Origin: Martelella sp. AD-3 | GTDB lineage: Bacteria > Pseudomonadota > Alphaproteobacteria > Rhizobiales > Rhizobiaceae | Length of the DNA stretch: 64,000 nucleotides | Assembly (NCBI RefSeq): GCF_001578105.1 | Contig: NZ_CP014275.1 | Span: forward strand, 3,786,501 to 3,850,500 | Reading direction: 5' to 3' | Shown: positions 16,417 to 24,309 of the stretch, in pieces | Numbering within the stretch: position 1 is the stretch's first letter | Layout of the letters: every line of letters starts with the position of its first letter | Notes under the pieces: generated by a model | What the model was told of the DNA's origin: nothing | Database searches by the model: none | The model's input: the letters and a program-made list of their open reading frames with translations, nothing else | Program-made: the position numbers and the translations under genes

Positions 16417-17882
16417 CAAGACGACCGGAGAACACCGAACCCTGGCCCCTCGCGACGGGGGAGCCCGCCTGCATCGCCCATCGCGGCGCCTCGGCGCATG
16501 CGCCGGAAAACACGCTTTCCGCCTTCCGGACCGCTGCCGAACTGGGCGCGGAGATGTGGGAAATTGACGTGCAGTTGACGGCCGATGGCGTGCCGGTGAT
16601 CACGCATGACGCGAACCTGAAGCGCATCGCCGGCATCGATCGCGCGATCGCCGATCTTCGCTTCGAACGCCTGCGCGATCTCGCGCCGGATATCCCGACC
16701 CTTGGCGAAACGCTCGATCTTGCTGCAAGTCTGGACCAGGCGCTCTATATCGAGCTCAAGGCCGAGGGAGCAGGCCGCATTGCATGGAACCATCTGCTTG
16801 CGAACGGCTTTGACCGTGCCGTGCTCGGCAGTTTCAGCATGGACGAAGTCCGCTCGCTCGCCGATGCGGGTTGTCCGTTTCCGCTTTCGACCCTCGTCCC
16901 GCTCGGCGCGGACCCGTTTTCACGGGCGGCGGAAACCCGGGCCGACATCATTCACCTGTGCTGGGAGAGGGGCGGCGGCGAGCGCCCGCAGGACCAGGTC
17001 GACGCAGCGCTCCTTCAGCGTGCGAAGGACGAGGGTCTGGACGTCGTGCTCTGGCACGAGGAGCGCAAGCCTGTGCTCGAGGCGCTGATGGAACTGCCGG
17101 TGCTCGGAATCTGTACCAACCAGCCCGAACTGATGCGCGGCTTCGACCGTTTCGCGGGTTTGGCCACCGAGATCGTCTGCCATCGCGGCGCCAATCATTT
17201 CGCCCCCGAAAACACGCTGGCCGCAGCGCGGTTGAGCTTCGATCAGGGCGCGCGCTACGTCGAGATCGACGTGCATATGAGCGCCGATGGCGAAATCGTG
17301 GTCATTCATGATGCGACGCTGGACCGCACGACGACGGGAGCCGGGCCTGTCTCGGCGCACAATCTCGCCGAACTCAAGAGCTTGAGCGCCGGCGCATGGT
17401 TCTCACCCTTTTATGCGGCGGAAACCATACCGACGCTTGGCGAGATGATCGCGCTTGCAAGATCCCGCGACGCGCGGCTTTATATCGAAAACAAGACGGT
17501 CGATGCGAAAGCGCTTGTGGACTTCGTGCGGTCTGAGGATTTTCTTGCCGACTGCTTCTTCTGGTCGGAGGATCCGGCTTTGCAGGAAGGCATGCGGCGG
17601 GAAGCGCCCGACGCCAATATCAAGGCTGCGGCAGGTCGCTATCAGAATGTGACGGAAATGGAAAACCATCTGGCGCCGCAGCTTGCCGAAATTCACTATC
17701 CGGACTATGCCCGCCTCGGACCTCGATACCTCGAGAAAGGGATCATCCCGATGATGCAGTATTTCGGAGAGGATCCCGCAGTCTTCGACCGGATCGTCGT
17801 TATGGCTCCCCCCATGATCAATCTCGATCGGGCCGATCTTCTCGCGGCGGCGCTTCGACGGCGGATTTGCGATGACCGATGA
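16413..17882 (+). CDS. tandem-domain glycerophosphodiester phosphodiesterase
   Basis: This 489-residue cytoplasmic protein (no signal peptide) contains two glycerophosphodiesterase TIM-barrel domains in a row. Domain 1 spans about residues 20-245 (AHRGASAHAPENT with His23, WEIDVQLTADG, ITHDANL). Domain 2 spans about 253-485 (CHRGANHFAPENT, VEIDVHMSADG, IHDATLDRTTTGAG). Both keep the HR...E..D...H pattern. The enzyme would split glycerophosphodiesters into sn-glycerol 3-phosphate and an alcohol, or release the polyol phosphate. Single-domain forms of about 250 residues are usual. Its overlap with the ATPase gene links it to the importer's cargo. Confidence 0.9.
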   Translation: MTRRPENTEPWPLATGEPACIAHRGASAHAPENTLSAFRTAAELGAEMWEIDVQLTADGVPVITHDANLKRIAGIDRAIADLRFERLRDLAPDIPTLGETLDLAASLDQALYIELKAEGAGRIAWNHLLANGFDRAVLGSFSMDEVRSLADAGCPFPLSTLVPLGADPFSRAAETRADIIHLCWERGGGERPQDQVDAALLQRAKDEGLDVVLWHEERKPVLEALMELPVLGICTNQPELMRGFDRFAGLATEIVCHRGANHFAPENTLAAARLSFDQGARYVEIDVHMSADGEIVVIHDATLDRTTTGAGPVSAHNLAELKSLSAGAWFSPFYAAETIPTLGEMIALARSRDARLYIENKTVDAKALVDFVRSEDFLADCFFWSEDPALQEGMRREAPDANIKAAAGRYQNVTEMENHLAPQLAEIHYPDYARLGPRYLEKGIIPMMQYFGEDPAVFDRIVVMAPPMINLDRADLLAAALRRRICDDR

Positions 17883-18909
17883 CACCCGCTCCGGCCGGGC
17901 GCCGACCGCCGAGGATGTCGCCCGGCTTGCGGGCGTCCACCGCTCCGCCGTCTCGCGCACCTTCACCCCCGGCGCAAGCGTCGCCCCGCAAACGCGCGAA
18001 AAGGTGCTTGAGGCAGCCGCCGCGCTCGGCTATCGCGTCAATTTCCTCGCGCGCAGCCTGTCACGCCAGCGCTCCAACCTGGTCGGACTCGTCGTTTCCG
18101 ACATCGACAACCCGTTTCGGGCGCAATTGCTGGCCGAACTCGGGACGAGCCTTGTCGCCTCCGGCTATCGTCCGCTTCTCCTGCCGACAGAGCGCGGCGG
18201 CAAGGTCGCCCGCCATATCGACATGATGCTGCACTACAATGTCGCCGGCGCCATCGTTACCGATGATGCATCGCCCGCCGAGATCGCCCGCCAATGCGCC
18301 GATCACGGCGTACCGCTGGTGCTGATCAACAAGCGGCCCGTTGCCGATACGGTGCTGAACGTTTCGATGGACACGGAAACTGCGGGCAAACTGGCCGCGC
18401 GCGCGCTTTTCGATGCCGGATGCCGGCGCGTGGCGCTGGCGAGCCAGCGGCGCAGTTCGCACTCGATCGGCCTGCGCCGCTCCGCCTTCTGGCGGGCATG
18501 CGAGCGGCTTAATGTCGAGATCGCCGGCGAGTATTTCGGCGAACTGCCGAATTATGAAGGCGGACGCGCGGCCGCTGATGCCTTTCTCGCCGACGCCATC
18601 GATGTCGATGGCGTCTATTGCGCCAATGACTATCTGGCGCTCGGCTTCATCGACGCCATCCGCCATCTGAGCGCGCTGTCGATCCCCGGCGATCTCAAGC
18701 TCGTTGCCTGCGACGACATTCCCGAGGCCGGCTGGCTCGCCTATGACCTGACGACGGTACGCCAGGACCCGGTGCGAACGGCCGACGCTGCCGTCAACGG
18801 CCTTCTGGCGCGGATTACCGAACCCGAGACGCCCGTGCATCCCATCATTGTCGACGTTCATCTGGTCGAACGCAGTTCAACCGCCGTCATGCCGGCTCCT
18901 CAGATATGA
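17872..18909 (+). CDS. LacI-family transcriptional regulator
   Basis: This 345-residue regulator has an N-terminal LacI HTH (TAEDVARLAGVHRSAVSRTF, about residues 10-29), a hinge helix (VNFLARSLSRQRS), and a type-I periplasmic-binding-like effector domain from about residue 64 (LVGLVVSDIDNPF) to the end. It overlaps the phosphodiesterase gene by 11 bp and lies inside the operon it probably controls, through the palindrome at 11754-11771. The effector may be inositol, a glycerophosphodiester or a breakdown product. Confidence 0.9.
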   Translation: MTDDTRSGRAPTAEDVARLAGVHRSAVSRTFTPGASVAPQTREKVLEAAAALGYRVNFLARSLSRQRSNLVGLVVSDIDNPFRAQLLAELGTSLVASGYRPLLLPTERGGKVARHIDMMLHYNVAGAIVTDDASPAEIARQCADHGVPLVLINKRPVADTVLNVSMDTETAGKLAARALFDAGCRRVALASQRRSSHSIGLRRSAFWRACERLNVEIAGEYFGELPNYEGGRAAADAFLADAIDVDGVYCANDYLALGFIDAIRHLSALSIPGDLKLVACDDIPEAGWLAYDLTTVRQDPVRTADAAVNGLLARITEPETPVHPIIVDVHLVERSSTAVMPAPQI

Positions 18910-18982
18910 ATGCAGCCTGGAGCCGGCGACTCCGCCGAGCCTTGCCGAGCCTCTCCATAATCCGAAAAGACACCGCCCTTCC

Positions 18983-19831
18983 ATGAACATGCCTTCCCTG
19001 ACCGACCGCGCCGAAAGGCTTGCCGCCGCCAAGACCGTCATCACCGCGGCCGGCGCGCGCGCGCTCGACTTCTACCGTCGCTACAAGACCCTCGCCGTTG
19101 AAACCAAACAGAACGACCAGGATCTGGTCTCCGTTGCGGATCGATCCGTCGAAGACTTCATCCGCTCGCGAATTGCAGAGATGTTCCCCGATGACGGGTT
19201 TCTGGGCGAGGAACACGGCATGAAGGCCGGCACAAGCGCCTTCTGCTGGATCGTCGATCCGATCGACGGCACAAGCCCCTTTCTCAACGGTCTGGATAGC
19301 TGGTCGGTGGTGATTGCCCTTGCCGAGGCCGGCCGCACCGTTCTCTCGCTCGTCGCCCACCCCGCAACCGGCACGCTTTACTGGGCCGAGGAGGGCAAAG
19401 GCGCCTGGCGCGACGGCCAGCCGATTTCCGTCAACGCGGCCACGCCCTTTTCGGGAGGAACCGTCGCCATCGGACCCGGCGCCAGAAACCATGCAGAGGC
19501 TGTCGGCAGGATCGTCGCCGAAGTCCTTCAAAACGGCGGCAGCTTCATGCGCAACGGCTCTGCCGCGCTCAGCCTCGCCCATGTGGCGCAGGGTAGCTAT
19601 CTCGGCTTCTACGAGCCCGAACTCAGCGCCTGGGATTGTGTCGCGGGCCTGCTTCTGGTGCGGGAGGCCGGCGGTATCGCCGAGGATCCCTTTGCCGGCA
19701 AGCTTTCGAAGGAACGATGGCCCTGCCTTGCCGCCGCGCCCCAGATCGCACCGCAATTGCGAGCGATCATTGCCGGCAAGCCGGTTTGCCCCACCGGAGC
19801 GCCAGCATCCTCATCCCACCCCACGGCCTAA
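18983..19831 (+). CDS. inositol-monophosphatase-family phosphatase
   Basis: This 282-residue Mg2+ phosphatase has the family motifs GEEHG (about residues 73-77), DPIDGTSPFL (about 91-100) and WDCVAGLLLVREAGG (about 212-226). The family includes inositol-1-phosphatase, HisN and CysQ; the sequence alone does not separate them. The start is set at the ATG at 18983; an earlier in-frame reading from 18848 would lie in the lacI gene. Its place after importer, phosphodiesterase and regulator suggests that it dephosphorylates a product of the diesterase, such as inositol phosphate from glycerophosphoinositol. Confidence 0.87.
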   Translation: MNMPSLTDRAERLAAAKTVITAAGARALDFYRRYKTLAVETKQNDQDLVSVADRSVEDFIRSRIAEMFPDDGFLGEEHGMKAGTSAFCWIVDPIDGTSPFLNGLDSWSVVIALAEAGRTVLSLVAHPATGTLYWAEEGKGAWRDGQPISVNAATPFSGGTVAIGPGARNHAEAVGRIVAEVLQNGGSFMRNGSAALSLAHVAQGSYLGFYEPELSAWDCVAGLLLVREAGGIAEDPFAGKLSKERWPCLAAAPQIAPQLRAIIAGKPVCPTGAPASSSHPTA

Positions 19832-19943
19832 GGCTGAACCCTTCAAACTTTCAGCGGCGTCCCTTGCACCGGGGGTGAAGGGTCTGGAGCGCCGTGCGTC
19901 CATTCGGACTCACAAAGGACGCCCTAACCTGTTGAATCGACGG

Positions 19944-19987
19944 ATCGTGCTTTCCAAAAGTCGATCCCGATTTTCGGAAAGCGCGAT
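19944..19987. repeat. palindromic intergenic repeat, rhizobial type
   Basis: An imperfect 44-bp palindrome has outer arms ATCGTGCTTTCC (19944-19955) and GGAAAGCGCGAT (19976-19987), which pair with one T-G wobble. The middle is AAAAGTCGATCCCGATTTTC. The wording resembles the short mosaic repeats spread through rhizobial genomes. I found no second clear copy in this window. The rest of 19832-20050 holds no gene that I can support. Confidence 0.4.
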
Positions 19988-20050
19988 ACGCTGGAAGCCG
20001 CGCCGGCTTCCATGTGCCCACCGGAGCAGACTACTCGTTGACATCCAGTC

Positions 20051-20092
20051 ATCACCTGTTTATTTCCGAACGGTCGGAAATAAACAGGTGAT
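20051..20092. promoter_or_regulatory. 19-bp inverted repeat before tetR: operator and possible RBS-masking hairpin
   Basis: ATCACCTGTTTATTTCCGA (20051-20069) and its exact reverse complement (20074-20092) flank the 4-base centre ACGG. The repeat ends 2 bp before the tetR start codon. Its inner part has the size and form of a TetR operator, so autoregulation is likely. If transcribed, the right arm contains the only Shine-Dalgarno-like sequence (AGGTGA), which would be buried in a 19-bp stem. Confidence 0.75.
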
Positions 20093-20094
20093 CC

Positions 20095-20667
20095 ATGGCG
20101 CGTCCCAGAAAACATGATCAGAGCAAGATACTCGACGCGGTCGAGCGGGTTGTTGCACGCGACGGCGTGCTGACCGTCGATGCAGTTGCCAAGGAGGCAG
20201 GCGTATCGAAAGCCACAGTGCTTTATGAGCACGCCAGCAAGCGCGATCTCGTCGCGGCCCTGGTGGAACGCACGATCATGGCGGACAACGCCTTCAACGC
20301 GGCCTGTGCGGCATCATTTGCCGGCGAGGCCGACGCGCCCCTCAAGGGGCGTATCCTGGCCGCTCGGCGCAGCCCGCCGGCGCCCGAGGGAAATCCTGCG
20401 GTGCTGAGCCTCGTCTCCGCGCTGATGCAGGATGCCGATCTGCGCGCCGAGTTCCGGCGGAACCAGAAAGCGCTCTCCACGCATTTGCTGGCCGAAGCGA
20501 GCAATCCCCGGGCTGCACGGCTTGCCTGGCTGGCGCTCGAGGGCCTCAAATTCCAGCAACACCTCGAACTGCACGACTGGGACACGGCCGCGCGCGCGGA
20601 AATCCTGGACGACATCGAAACGCTCGCCGGTCTCGGCAAAGACAGCATCGGAAATGACAATGGCTGA
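20095..20667 (+). CDS. TetR-family transcriptional regulator
   Basis: This 190-residue regulator has an N-terminal TetR HTH (ILDAVERVVARDG, VAKEAGVSKATVLYEHASKRDL, about residues 11-55). A C-terminal helical ligand domain follows, with the TetR_C-like stretch HLLAEASNPRAARLAWLALEG near residues 140-160. It is probably a repressor of itself and of the epimerase gene it overlaps by 8 bp, through the large inverted repeat just before its start. The ligand is unknown. Confidence 0.9.
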   Translation: MARPRKHDQSKILDAVERVVARDGVLTVDAVAKEAGVSKATVLYEHASKRDLVAALVERTIMADNAFNAACAASFAGEADAPLKGRILAARRSPPAPEGNPAVLSLVSALMQDADLRAEFRRNQKALSTHLLAEASNPRAARLAWLALEGLKFQQHLELHDWDTAARAEILDDIETLAGLGKDSIGNDNG

Positions 20668-21634
20668 GGGACACGTCTTCATCACCGGCGCTGCAGGCTA
20701 TGTGGGGCGCAACCTGCTGCGCCACTTTGTCGCCAGAGGGCGTGCGGTGACCGGTCTTGTCCGCAGCCCGGAGGCTGCCGAGCGGATTGCATCCTGGGGC
20801 GCTCGTCCGGTTCTGGGCGACATGCTGACCGCCGAGCTGGTCCCGCTCATGTCCGGCGCTGACTGGCTGATCCACGCCGCCGCCAATGTCGATCACACAA
20901 CGGGGTCTGCGGCCTCTTCAGTTAACCCGGATGGCACGCGTCGGGTCTTGGAGGCGGCGCACGCGGCCGGTGTCGAGAAGGCCATCCATATCAGTACCGA
21001 TTCCGTGCTGCAGGACGGCCGTCCCCTGCGTAATGTCGACGAGACGGCGCCCTATCCGGACCGTCCCGCCGGGGCATATTCAGCCGGGAAGGCTGAGGCG
21101 GAGAGGGTCGCCCGGCACGCCGCCGCTCAAGGCCAGCATGTTGTCATCCTGCGCCCGCGCATGGTGTGGGGCCGGGATGATACGACAGCGCTGCCCGTGC
21201 TGGTCGAGGCCGTGAAAAGCGGCAGGTTCGCCTGGATCTCGGGCGGCGGCTATCGCTCCTCCACCCTGCATGTCGCCAATCTGTGCCATGCCATGGATCT
21301 TGCCTTCGCCCATGGAGAGCGTGGCGCAATCTACCATGTGACGGATGGTCCGGCCCGCACCTTTCGCGAAACCGTGACCGGCCTGCTGGCGAGCCAGGGC
21401 CTGGAAGCCGGCGGCAGGAGCGTGCCGCGCGCCGCGCTCCGCATCATCGCCGGTATCGGCGACGGGTTGCACCGGCTGAGCGGCGGCCGGCTCGGCGGGC
21501 CGCTGAGCTATCAGGACTATGCCACCAGCGCGGTCGAGATCACGCTTGATACCCAAAAGGCCGAACGCGAACTCGGCTACAGTCCGGTGATCTCCTGGGA
21601 GGAGGGCCTGGGCGAACTGCGAGCGCTCCGGTAA
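20660..21634 (+). CDS. NAD-dependent epimerase/dehydratase family protein (extended SDR)
   Basis: This 324-residue protein has the extended-SDR motif TGAAGYVG near the N terminus, SGADWLIHAAANVDH, the Ser in HISTDSV, and the catalytic YSAGK Tyr/Lys pair. A C-terminal substrate domain ends with TQKAERELGYSPVISWEEGL. It resembles 3-beta-hydroxysteroid-dehydrogenase or dihydroflavonol-reductase relatives more than sugar-nucleotide epimerases. I prefer the ATG at 20660, because CGGAA lies 6 bp before it; ATG at 20654 is also possible. It is co-transcribed with tetR. Confidence 0.87.
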   Translation: MAEGHVFITGAAGYVGRNLLRHFVARGRAVTGLVRSPEAAERIASWGARPVLGDMLTAELVPLMSGADWLIHAAANVDHTTGSAASSVNPDGTRRVLEAAHAAGVEKAIHISTDSVLQDGRPLRNVDETAPYPDRPAGAYSAGKAEAERVARHAAAQGQHVVILRPRMVWGRDDTTALPVLVEAVKSGRFAWISGGGYRSSTLHVANLCHAMDLAFAHGERGAIYHVTDGPARTFRETVTGLLASQGLEAGGRSVPRAALRIIAGIGDGLHRLSGGRLGGPLSYQDYATSAVEITLDTQKAERELGYSPVISWEEGLGELRALR

Positions 21635-21662
21635 ATGTCATGATCATAAGCTTGGGTGGGGG

Positions 21663-22049
21663 CTACCGCTGGGGCCGCTCGGGCAGGAGTTGACCGAGAG
21701 TCACTTGCGCGAACTGCGACAGAAACAGCGATTCCGCCTTTCCCATTGTGCCTGAAAGAGCCGTGTTGACGCGCTTTTGCGCCTTGCAATCGGGATGTTC
21801 GCTCCGGTTCCCGATTGCAAACAGGGCGGGTCGCCCGAGGGCCTCGTAAACGGCGAGCAGCGGGATCCCGTCCAGAGGCCGCGCAAGCTGCCAGCCTCCG
21901 CCGTGGCCTTTCGCGGATTTGACAAGACCGGCCTCGCGCAGTCCCGCCATCGTCCGGCGAAACACGGCCGGATTGGCGCCCATGCTCCTGGCCAGCGTCT
22001 CGGAGGTCAAAGGTCCATCGAACTGGCCCATATGGTTGCATTTACACAT
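21663..22049 (-). CDS. Rrf2-family regulator, probably missing its first helix
   Basis: The 128-residue product matches the YwnA-like Rrf2 regulators from about HMGQFDGPLTSETLA onward: the recognition helix is NPAVFRRTMAGLREAGLV, the wing KGHGGGW, then VYEALGRPALFAIGN. Full-length relatives have about 15-20 residues more at the front (helix 1). Here the preceding residues (MCKCN) do not look like that helix, and 16 bp further on the HNH gene ends. No Cys cluster for an Fe-S centre is present. It may be a 5'-truncated, non-functional copy. The start at 22049 is a choice between weak options; ATG 22031 is another. No good ribosome site precedes either. Confidence 0.6.
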   Translation of the reverse strand: MCKCNHMGQFDGPLTSETLARSMGANPAVFRRTMAGLREAGLVKSAKGHGGGWQLARPLDGIPLLAVYEALGRPALFAIGNRSEHPDCKAQKRVNTALSGTMGKAESLFLSQFAQVTLGQLLPERPQR

Positions 22050-22065
22050 TCGTCGACCCGCCCGC

Positions 22066-22623
22066 CTACGGTTCCAGTTCGCTGTCCCAGTAGAGATAGT
22101 CGAGCCAGCTTTCATGCAGATAGTTCGGCGGAAACAGGCGGCCGTTGTTGTGCAGGTCCTGCACCGTCGGCTGGAACGGCTTCTGGTGGGGGATCATGCC
22201 GGCCTGTTTGGGCAGGCGCGAGCCCTTCTTCAGGTTGCAGGGCGAGCAGGCGGCGACGACGTTTTCCCAGGTGGTCTGGCCGCCGCGACAGCGCGGGATC
22301 ACATGGTCGAAGGTCAGTTCGTCGCGGGTGCCGCAATACTGGCACTGAAACCGGTCGCGCAGGAACACGTTAAAGCGGGTAAAGGCCGGGTTGCGCGAAG
22401 GTTTGATATAGGTTTTCAGGCAGACCACGCTTGGCAGGCGCATGGAAAAGCTCGGCGACGAGACAGCCTGGTCATATTCGGCGATAATGTTCACGCGGTC
22501 GAGAAAGACGGCCTTGATCGCGTCCTGCCACGACCACAGCGACAAGGGGTAATAGCTCAGGGGCCTGTAGTCGGCGTTCAGAACAAGCGCCGGCAAGGCC
22601 TGAGGCGAGACTGCAATCGTCAA
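22066..22623 (-). CDS. HNH endonuclease
   Basis: This is a 185-residue protein with an HNH nuclease core at about residues 92-135: CQYCGTRDELTFDHVIPRC, then N in WENVVAACSPCN, with two CxxC pairs that bind a structural zinc. The N-terminal part (ALVLNADYRPLSYYPLSLWSW) is typical of a widespread stand-alone bacterial family. No restriction methylase, intein or phage gene is nearby, so it is probably a conserved chromosomal nuclease of unknown role. A ribosome site (GGAGAG) precedes the ATG. Confidence 0.88.
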   Translation of the reverse strand: MTIAVSPQALPALVLNADYRPLSYYPLSLWSWQDAIKAVFLDRVNIIAEYDQAVSSPSFSMRLPSVVCLKTYIKPSRNPAFTRFNVFLRDRFQCQYCGTRDELTFDHVIPRCRGGQTTWENVVAACSPCNLKKGSRLPKQAGMIPHQKPFQPTVQDLHNNGRLFPPNYLHESWLDYLYWDSELEP

Positions 22624-22738
22624 GTTGCTCTCCTGATCGATTCGGCATCCTTCTCCTGTATATTAGGCTTGTTGTTACAGCATTGTGAAGCCTGATAAAT
22701 CGGAGGGCGGAAAGCGGAAGATAAGCGGCGGCTATTCT

Positions 22739-23383
22739 TTATCCCACCGGAAGAACGTCTTTTTTCATGACGCCGGCGTAGTAGGCCCAGAGGATGCGGG
22801 CCGCCACAGCGCGGTAGGGCCGCCATGCCTCGGCAAGCGCCCTGAGCACGCCGATGTCGGGCTTGCGGTCAAGCGAGAAGGCGTGCGCAGCAGCGGCGCG
22901 CAACGCAAGATCGCCGGCCGGAAAAATATCGATATGCCCGGCCGAGAACATCAGATAGACCTCCGCCGTCCACGGCCCGACGCCGCGATGGACCGTAAGC
23001 GCGGCAATGGCCTCATCGCTCGGAAGGTCGCCCACAAGCTGAAGGTCGAGGTCGCCGCGGATGATCGCCAGCGCTATCGCCTCGAGGCTGGCCTGCTTGG
23101 CGCGGGTGAGGCCGAAGCCGGCGCGGGCGTCGTCCGGCAGGGCCAGAAAGGCTTCCGCCGTCAGGGGCTGACAGGCCGCGGCAATGCGGGCGAAGATGGC
23201 GGACGCCGCCCGTTTCGAAATCAGCTGGCCGGTGATCACCTCCGCAAGGCCGGCAAAGCCGCAGGGCATCAGCCTGAGCGGGATTTCTCCACTTTGTGCC
23301 GCAATCCTTGCCATCGACGGCGCGCTTTCGCATAACCGGTCGATGGCGCGATCAAGATCCGCGGCATTGCTGAGGCGTTGCAT
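22739..23383 (-). CDS. DNA-3-methyladenine glycosylase II (HhH-GPD, AlkA-like)
   Basis: This 214-residue base-excision repair enzyme would remove alkylated purines from DNA. It has the helix-hairpin-helix-GPD motif HRGVGPWTAEVYLMF (about residues 134-148), followed by the catalytic Asp in FPAGDLALRAA. The length fits the short AlkA form without the N-terminal domain of E. coli AlkA. It is divergent from gluQ, with a 29-bp gap. Confidence 0.88.
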   Translation of the reverse strand: MQRLSNAADLDRAIDRLCESAPSMARIAAQSGEIPLRLMPCGFAGLAEVITGQLISKRAASAIFARIAAACQPLTAEAFLALPDDARAGFGLTRAKQASLEAIALAIIRGDLDLQLVGDLPSDEAIAALTVHRGVGPWTAEVYLMFSAGHIDIFPAGDLALRAAAAHAFSLDRKPDIGVLRALAEAWRPYRAVAARILWAYYAGVMKKDVLPVG

Positions 23384-23412
23384 CGGCCCTATCCCTTCTC
23401 AAGAAGTCCTCA

Positions 23413-24309
23413 ATGGTGAAACGTCATCGCATGAACCAGAACCACGATCGACCCGTTTTCCGCTTTGCGCCGAGCCCGAACGGCCGCCTGCACCTGGGTC
23501 ACGCGCTCTCGGCGCTTGAAAACGAGCGGCAGGCGAGAGAGACGGGCGGCAGGCTGCTGCTGAGGATCGAGGATATCGACCGCGCCCGCTGCACGCCGGC
23601 ACTGGAGAAAGGCGTCATCGCCGACCTGCGCTGGCTCGGGATCAGCTTTGACGGGCCGGTCTTCCGACAGTCGGAACATTTCGCCGATTACCAGAACATG
23701 CTGCAAATGCTGATCGACCGCAACCTCGCCTATCCGGCCTTCATGACGCGCGGCGAGGTAAGACGGCTGGTCAGCGAAAGCGAGGCTTCGGGAACGATCT
23801 GGCCGCGCGATCCCGATGGCGCGCCGCTTTATCCCGACCGCGATCGCCGGCGTCCCTTGCAGGAGCGGCAGGACATGCTGGCCGCGGGCATGCGCCATGC
23901 CTTTCGGCTCGACATGGCGGCAGCCGTCGAAACGCTCGACGCGCCGCTTTCCTGGCTGGAGCAAACGGCGGACGGCATTGTCGAAACGCCGGCCGATCCC
24001 GCCGTCTGGGGTGATATCGTGCTGTCGCGATCGGATGCGCCGTCGAGCTATCACCTTTCCGTCGTCACCGATGATGCCGCCCAGGGCGTAACCCATGTGG
24101 TGCGCGGCATGGACCTCCTTCAGGCCACCGCCGTCCACAGGTTGCTGCAGGCGCTTCTCGGCCTGCCCGCTCCCATCTACCGCCACCATCGGCTGCTGCT
24201 GGGCACGGACGGACGCAAGCTTTCGAAATCGAACGGCGACACAGCGCTCTGCGAACTGCGCGCAAACGGCGTCTCACCGGCCGATATTCGGGTCATGTGC
24301 GGTTTCTGA
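23413..24309 (+). CDS. gluQ: glutamyl-Q tRNA(Asp) synthetase
   Basis: This 298-residue paralogue of the GluRS catalytic domain lacks the anticodon-binding domain. It attaches glutamate to the queuosine base of tRNA-Asp. It has the class I motif HLGHA (HIGH variant, about residues 27-31), LLRIEDIDRAR, and the KLSKS loop near residue 275. The ATG at 23413 is used; ATG at 23431 would also give a complete domain. The last 36 bp overlap the convergent YihY-family gene. Confidence 0.9.
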   Translation: MVKRHRMNQNHDRPVFRFAPSPNGRLHLGHALSALENERQARETGGRLLLRIEDIDRARCTPALEKGVIADLRWLGISFDGPVFRQSEHFADYQNMLQMLIDRNLAYPAFMTRGEVRRLVSESEASGTIWPRDPDGAPLYPDRDRRRPLQERQDMLAAGMRHAFRLDMAAAVETLDAPLSWLEQTADGIVETPADPAVWGDIVLSRSDAPSSYHLSVVTDDAAQGVTHVVRGMDLLQATAVHRLLQALLGLPAPIYRHHRLLLGTDGRKLSKSNGDTALCELRANGVSPADIRVMCGF

